From assembly GCA_033763635.1 (NCBI GenBank), contig JANRKG010000264.1, positions 1-9,601 of the forward strand: 9,601 nucleotides of DNA. The letters run 5' to 3'. Below, piece after piece: positions 6,016 through 9,601 of this stretch; the stretch's first letter is position 1, and each line of letters starts with the position of its first letter. The position numbers and the translations under genes were made by a program. Under the pieces are notes generated by a model, which worked only from the letters and a program-made list of their open reading frames with translations, made no database searches and was not told the DNA's origin. Source of the stretch: JANRKG01 sp033763635. GTDB taxonomy: Bacteria; Cyanobacteriota; Cyanobacteriia; GCF-001939115.

Positions 6016-6358
6016 GGAAAGTTTGGGGTTTACTTTCAACTTATTAAGCAGCCCGGAAAGGGCGATAGGTGTTTAGAAATTAAAGTGTTATTGAATTGTT
6101 AGTAATCATAATAAATAGCAATCTTTATCAACGATCGCGAAATAAAGGATTTCTATCAATCGGTATAGATTTTTCTAATTCCTTGAAGAAATTCTCTTTC
6201 TTCAGGAAATCCTCAGATTTTGAGTGAAACATTTTTGCTGAGGGAAGGTTCTTTTAATCAATCTTGCTCATAACATCGCTCAATCAATTGTTGTTTGAAT
6301 TAACATTTCTTGAAAAATCCTGAAAATTTGTACATTTTGTTTGGGAAGGAGTTGAACA
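6016..6358. other. AT-rich intergenic region with short hairpins
   Basis: These 343 bases hold no gene I can support. Small hairpins are visible: GAAAGT/ACTTTC (6017-6037), GCCC/GGGC (6051-6063) and TGAAGAAA/TTTCTTCA (6184-6204). None is followed by a strong T run. The last 15 bases hold the ribosome binding site of the next gene. Confidence 0.5.
6181..6207 (+). repeat. inverted repeat TGAAGAAA/TTTCTTCA
   Basis: A perfect 8-bp stem, TGAAGAAA (6184-6191) with TTTCTTCA (6197-6204), encloses a 5-base loop and can be extended outward by a T-G and a C-G pair. The left arm sequence CTTGAAGAAAT also occurs at 5688-5698. It may be a leader hairpin of the gene at 6359. Confidence 0.4.
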
Positions 6359-6574
6359 ATGGGGACTGGTTTAGCAGTGGGGCCAAAATATCAGCCCAAT
6401 CAACGAGTTCATTTTGTGGGGGGTGAAGGAACGGTTCGTGGGTTTTTCCCGAATTCAGGAACCTGGACCTATGCAGTTGAGATGGAAATGGGACCGAAAC
6501 CCGCAGTGGGGCGCATTGGGGCTGAAACCACAATTCTGCTGATGGAGATGGATCTGCGGGAACTTACGGAATGA
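6359..6574 (+). CDS. small cyanobacterial protein of unknown function, SH3-like fold possible
   Basis: A 71-residue acidic protein behind a strong ribosome binding site, GGAAGGAG (6344-6351), seven bases before the ATG. The sequence YQPNQRVHFVGGEGTVRGFF (11-30) followed by TWTYAVEMEMG (35-45), RIGAETTILLMEMDL (52-66) has the short-strand, glycine-turn pattern of small SH3- or KOW-like beta-barrels, and it reads like a conserved family rather than random sequence. I know no assigned function. There is no Cys, signal peptide or membrane segment, so it is probably cytoplasmic. A role as a small binding module is only an inference from the pattern. It sits alone, 173 bases before the response regulator gene and in the same direction. 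Confidence 0.75.
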   Translation: MGTGLAVGPKYQPNQRVHFVGGEGTVRGFFPNSGTWTYAVEMEMGPKPAVGRIGAETTILLMEMDLRELTE

Positions 6575-6610
6575 AAGGCAGAGGGCAAAAGATCAATGGT
6601 TGGGAGAGGG

Positions 6611-6641
6611 TTGTTCTGACAGCATTAGATACTGCTATAAG
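6611..6641 (+). promoter_or_regulatory. candidate promoter of the response regulator gene
   Basis: TGCTATAAG (6633-6641) matches an extended -10 with one mismatch. A poor -35, TTGTTC (6611-6616), lies 19 bases upstream of the hexamer. Transcription from here would give a leader of about 100 bases containing the hairpin pair at 6677-6726. Confidence 0.4.
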
Positions 6642-6676
6642 ACAGCGGTTCGTCTATACTGGGCATCAACCGATCG

Positions 6677-6726
6677 TTCCCTAAAAAAATTGATGGTTAG
6701 GGAAGGTCAGGTTTGCAGCGGTTCCC
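6677..6726 (+). promoter_or_regulatory. possible mutually exclusive hairpins in the response regulator leader
   Basis: TTCCCTAA (6677-6684) is perfectly complementary to TTAGGGAA (6697-6704) across 12 bases. The GGGAA part of the latter (6700-6704) can also pair with TTCCC at 6722-6726. The two stems exclude each other. No T run or clear ribosome binding site is found beside them, so the regulatory meaning is speculative. Confidence 0.35.
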
Positions 6727-6747
6727 TTTGGCGCTTAACCCACTTCT

Positions 6748-7404
6748 ATGGACACCTCCCCATCCTCGACTCCTTTGCGGATTCTGATTGTTGAAGATGA
6801 CCCCATGATGCAGTTGGGGTTAGAACAATCCCTTCAAGCAGACCCTAAGTTTACGATCGTCGGTCATGCCGAAGATGGGTATTTAGGGGTCGAAGCGGCC
6901 CTGAAATTAAAGCCCGATCTGATCATTATGGATGTGGGTTTGCCCCGGATGGATGGCATCGCCGCCACGCAGAAAATTAAGCAATCCTTGCCGGATGTGC
7001 GGGTGGTGATGCTCACCTCCCACACGACAGAAACCGAAATTATTGCTGCCCTGTCAGCGGGGGCCGATGCCTATTGCATTAAGGGAGCCAGTGTCGATCG
7101 CTTGCTGGCAGCCATCACGGCAGCCCAGGAGGGAGCCACCTACCTCGATCCCCAGATCGCCCGTCGCGTGATCGACAATCTCAAGCCTCCCTCTACCTCT
7201 GCCAGCAATTTGGCCCAGCTTTCTGAGCGAGAATTGGAAGTCCTCAAGCTGATGGTGGAGGGGCGCAGTAATCCGGAAATTGCGGCGGTTCTCTACTTAA
7301 GCCCCAATACGGTCAAAACCCACGTCCGGGGCATTATGAATAAGTTGGCAGTGGACGATCGCGTACAAGCCGCAGTAGTGGCATTGCGGGCAGGATTGGT
7401 CTAG
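6748..7404 (+). CDS. NarL/FixJ-family response regulator (receiver plus LuxR-type HTH)
   Basis: A 218-residue two-component transcription regulator. The receiver domain (about 11-127) has all key residues: acidic pocket Asp17 and Asp18 in VEDD, phospho-acceptor Asp62 in IIMDVGLPRMDG, Thr90 and Lys112. A linker (about 140-154) leads to a LuxR/GerE helix-turn-helix (156-215), with LSERELEVLKLMVEGRSNPEIA and then the recognition helix LSPNTVKTHVRGIMNKL (184-200). It should be phosphorylated by a histidine kinase, dimerise and bind DNA, but no kinase gene is in the window, so it is an orphan here. The ATG at 6748 lacks a strong ribosome binding site. The next in-frame candidate start, at Met20, would cut the receiver. 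The target genes are unknown. Repeat copy C lies just after the stop. Confidence 0.93.
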   Translation: MDTSPSSTPLRILIVEDDPMMQLGLEQSLQADPKFTIVGHAEDGYLGVEAALKLKPDLIIMDVGLPRMDGIAATQKIKQSLPDVRVVMLTSHTTETEIIAALSAGADAYCIKGASVDRLLAAITAAQEGATYLDPQIARRVIDNLKPPSTSASNLAQLSERELEVLKLMVEGRSNPEIAAVLYLSPNTVKTHVRGIMNKLAVDDRVQAAVVALRAGLV

Positions 7405-7408
7405 GGAA

Positions 7409-7434
7409 GTTCCCTTCGACTTCGCTCAGGGAAC
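7409..7434 (+). repeat. dispersed hairpin repeat, copy C (short)
   Basis: GTTCCCT (7409-7415) and AGGGAAC (7428-7434) are perfect complements around a 12-base loop. The central 20 bases CCCTTCGACTTCGCTCAGGG are identical to copy B. The copy starts 4 bases after the response regulator stop and has no T run. An alternative small stem GGGAA/TTCCC (7404-7414) overlaps it. Confidence 0.75.
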
Positions 7435-7727
7435 GTGGAATTCAAGAAGTTTGCGAATCTGTGTGTCTCTCAGTCATCTGGGAAGAGTGCCCTATTGCGA
7501 ATTATTATCGTTTCTTGAAGAAAGATTGCCTTGATCCCCATCCTCACAAGTTCCTCAAAGTCTTCCCTTATAACCGAAATCGAGAGGATCGTAAAGGCTC
7601 CAAAATACTTTGCAGATAATGATCCCCACTTCTGGAACCCGATCGACTCCTCTTCTTTAAGGAAACGCTTCTTAATTCGATCGCACTAGATCCAACTTTA
7701 AATTTCCAGACCTCAATTTTTTCGAGT

Positions 7728-7746
7728 CTCTCCCAACTGGGGAGAG
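7728..7746 (+). repeat. stem-loop CTCTCCC/GGGAGAG in the ppsA upstream region
   Basis: A perfect 7-bp GC-containing stem with a 5-base loop lies 120 bases before the ppsA start. It is followed by a T-containing but not T-only stretch, so it is at best a weak terminator or a leader structure. Confidence 0.4.
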
Positions 7747-7865
7747 GTTGACTTTGTCTTATCTAAATTGGGTGCCCCTGCTGGAGTGCTGGAGGGGTCT
7801 AGTTTGTGTTGAAAAGAAGGCTTCCTTAAGGCTCTAAAACCACTTATAAAAACAAGGATAGAGTC

Positions 7866-9601
7866 ATGGTGCAATTAACAGAAGGACTACAGGGACGATC
7901 GCAACCGAAGGAAAAAGCATTTGTATTGCGATTTCGGGAAGTTGGCATTACGGATATTCCGCTGGTCGGTGGCAAAAACGCTTCCCTGGGGGAAATGTTG
8001 CAACAACTGACCCCGAAAGGGATTAGGGTGCCCGATGGATTTGCCACAACCGCCTACGCCTATCGCTACTTTATTGAGATTGCAGGGTTAGAAGAAAAGC
8101 TTCGTCTTCTGTTTGCCGATCTGGATGTTGAGAATTTGCCAGAACTACGCTCCGTTGGGAAACAGGCGCGATCGTTGATTCTACAAACCCCCTTCCCGGA
8201 TGAACTGCAAGAAGCGATTATCCTCGGCTACCAGGAACTCTGTCAGCGCTATGGCTCCGAAACGGATGTGGCTGTTCGTTCCAGTGCGACCGCTGAGGAC
8301 CTGCCCGATGCTAGCTTTGCCGGACAGCAGGAAACCTATCTGAACGTGCATGGAGTTCAGGGTTTACTGGAAGCCTGCCACCGTTGCTTTGCCTCGATCT
8401 TCACCGATCGCGCCATTTCCTACCGTCAAATCAAAGGCTTCGATCACTTTGAAGTTGCCCTGTCCGTTGGGGTGCAGAAGATGGTGCGCTCTGACCTGGC
8501 CTCCTCTGGGGTCATGTTCTCGATCGACACGGAAACGGGCTTCAAGGATGCGGCGCTCATTACGGCAGCCTATGGGTTGGGTGAAAACGTGGTGCAGGGA
8601 GCCGTCAACCCGGATGAATACCTTGTCTTTAAACCGACACTGAAACAAGGGTATCGCCCGATTCTCGGCAAACGGCTGGGTTCGAAGGAAATCAAGATGG
8701 TGTATGACCTGGGTGGGTCGAAACTCACGAAGAACATTGCCGTTCCCCCTGAACAACGCCGTGAATTTGCCCTAACCGATGACGAAATTCTGATGCTGGC
8801 AAAATGGGCCTGTGAAATTGAAGAACACTATTCCAATGTGCGGGGTTCCTACACTCCGATGGATATTGAATGGGCCAAAGATGGCTTGACGGAAGAACTA
8901 TTCATCGTGCAAGCTCGTCCGGAAACGGTGCAGTCCCAGAAGTCTGCGAGTGTCCTCCGCACCTATCAACTGAAGGAAAAGAGCAAAGCGCTGGTGAAGG
9001 GCCGATCTGTCGGGGAAATGATTGGTCAGGGCAAGGCGCGAGTGATTCTGGACGTTCATAAGATTGACCAGTTCCAGGCGGGAGAAGTGCTGGTAACGAA
9101 CCGCACCGACCCAGACTGGGAACCGATCATGAAGAAAGCCAGTGCGATCGTCACGAACGCAGGAGGCCGGACCTGCCACGCAGCCATCATTGCACGGGAA
9201 ATGGGAATTCCGGCGATCGTCGGCAGTGGCAACGCGACCTCTAAACTGCAAACAGGTCAGGCTGTGACGGTCTGCTGTGCGGAAGGAGAGGAAGGAGTTG
9301 TTTACGAAGGATTGTTGCCCTTTGAGATTAACGAACTGACGTTGGACAACCTGCCGCGCACCCGCACTCAGGTTCTCATGAACGTGGGCAACCCGGAAGA
9401 AGCCTTCAGTCTGTCTGCCATTCCGAATGACGGGGTTGGGCTGGCCCGAATGGAATTCATCATCGCCAACCATATCCAGGCACACCCTTTGGCCCTGATC
9501 CATTTCGATGAACTGGAAGATGAACTTGCGAAGTACAAGATCAACGAGCTAACGGCTCAATACACTGACAAAGCCGAGTTCTTTGTGGACAAGCTGGCTC
9601 A
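7866..9601 (+). CDS. ppsA: phosphoenolpyruvate synthase, 5' part (578 complete codons, cut by window edge)
   Basis: PEP synthase (pyruvate, water dikinase) converts pyruvate, ATP and water to phosphoenolpyruvate, AMP and phosphate for gluconeogenesis. The start ATG follows AAGGA (7854-7858) at 7 bases. The N-terminal ATP/pyruvate-binding domain shows LVGGKNASLGEM (33-44) and VAVRSSATAEDLPDASFAG (135-153). The swivelling phosphohistidine domain shows TNAGGRTCHAAIIAREMGIPA, with catalytic His438 (codon 9177-9179). Thr436 occupies the place of the threonine that the PEP synthase regulatory protein phosphorylates in E. coli. The PEP-binding barrel has begun (DGVGLARMEF, 522-531, with Arg528). The frame is open from start to edge. 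About 230 residues should lie beyond the window, given that family members are close to 800 long. It is preceded by a long intergenic region, so it probably has its own promoter. Confidence 0.95.
   Translation, partial: MVQLTEGLQGRSQPKEKAFVLRFREVGITDIPLVGGKNASLGEMLQQLTPKGIRVPDGFATTAYAYRYFIEIAGLEEKLRLLFADLDVENLPELRSVGKQARSLILQTPFPDELQEAIILGYQELCQRYGSETDVAVRSSATAEDLPDASFAGQQETYLNVHGVQGLLEACHRCFASIFTDRAISYRQIKGFDHFEVALSVGVQKMVRSDLASSGVMFSIDTETGFKDAALITAAYGLGENVVQGAVNPDEYLVFKPTLKQGYRPILGKRLGSKEIKMVYDLGGSKLTKNIAVPPEQRREFALTDDEILMLAKWACEIEEHYSNVRGSYTPMDIEWAKDGLTEELFIVQARPETVQSQKSASVLRTYQLKEKSKALVKGRSVGEMIGQGKARVILDVHKIDQFQAGEVLVTNRTDPDWEPIMKKASAIVTNAGGRTCHAAIIAREMGIPAIVGSGNATSKLQTGQAVTVCCAEGEEGVVYEGLLPFEINELTLDNLPRTRTQVLMNVGNPEEAFSLSAIPNDGVGLARMEFIIANHIQAHPLALIHFDELEDELAKYKINELTAQYTDKAEFFVDKLA

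Larger units (their letters stand above)
7405..7865. other. intergenic region upstream of ppsA
   Basis: These 461 bases contain no gene I can support. They hold repeat copy C (7409-7434), a near-palindrome TTTCTTGAAGAAA (about 7514-7526), a stem made of CTCTCCC (7728-7734) and GGGAGAG (7740-7746), a CCCCT/AGGGG pair (7775-7779 and 7793-7797) enclosing a GCTGGAGT/GCTGGAG direct repeat, and the palindrome CCTTAAGG (7824-7831). A weak promoter candidate, TTGAAA (7809-7814) with TCTAAA (7833-7838) at 18 bases, lies just before ppsA. The length and the hairpins would allow a structured leader. Confidence 0.5.

Noticed and set aside
6640..6670. A GGTTCG segment resembling a tRNA T-loop.
   Set aside because: No matching acceptor, D or anticodon arms could be found around it.
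6600..6794. Rightward 64-codon frame spanning the response regulator leader and start.
   Set aside because: It contains the candidate promoter and hairpins, overlaps the start of the receiver domain in another frame, and shows no protein signature.
7461..7619. An open frame of about 52 codons starting with GTG after the response regulator gene, with a protein-like stretch rich in Lys, Pro and Tyr.
   Set aside because: No ribosome binding site, no ATG, and the frame stays open upstream through the hairpin repeat by chance. I recognise no family. A frame of this length is expected in non-coding DNA.
8364..9503. Long open frames on the minus strand opposite ppsA (8756-8364 and 9503-8898).
   Set aside because: They lie entirely within the strongly supported ppsA frame, have no family resemblance and are shadows of its codon use.

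Overview
The window is from a cyanobacterium, most likely chromosomal. The clearest signs are perfect copies of the cyanobacterial HIP1 octamer GCGATCGC (674-681, 2214-2221, 3578-3585, 4601-4608) with many relaxed CGATCG sites, an acyl-lipid DesA-type desaturase, a HIP1-rich phosphoenolpyruvate synthase gene, and small proteins of cyanobacterial style. I cannot fix the genus. There is no RNA gene, CRISPR array, transposase, phage gene or origin that I can support.

Layout. 141-1334 (+) encodes an exported SpoIID/LytB-type peptidoglycan enzyme. 1658-2695 (+) encodes the Delta12 acyl-lipid desaturase DesA and is followed by two stem-loops with T runs. A leftward block follows: a parvulin-type (PpiC/SurA-like) protein (3607-2858), and upstream of it a tightly overlapping pair made of a multi-spanning protein that joins a DsbD/SafE-like domain to a ferric-reductase-like haem domain (5484-4264) and a small exported Ig-like protein (4283-3852). 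Transcription then turns rightward again: two small proteins of unknown function (5764-6015 and 6359-6574), a NarL/FixJ-type response regulator (6748-7404), and the first 578 codons of ppsA (7866 to the right edge, gene cut by the window).

The genes do not form one pathway. They read as core or housekeeping functions: cell-wall remodelling, membrane-lipid desaturation, protein folding, a probable envelope metal or redox pair, two-component signalling and gluconeogenesis. The only strong operon evidence is the 20-bp overlap of the haem/SafE-like gene with the exported small gene.

The most interesting non-coding signal is a dispersed imperfect hairpin repeat with core CCCTTCGACTTCGCTCAGGG. It occurs three times (1346-1412, 3766-3840, 7409-7434), each time directly 3' of a stop codon and in the same orientation as the gene just ended. 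In two copies the similarity runs gaplessly back through the stop codon. The second interesting region is 5485-5763, the divergent intergenic region, which holds a 21-bp-spaced direct repeat, a perfect 11-bp inverted repeat and further direct repeats in front of an unknown small gene.
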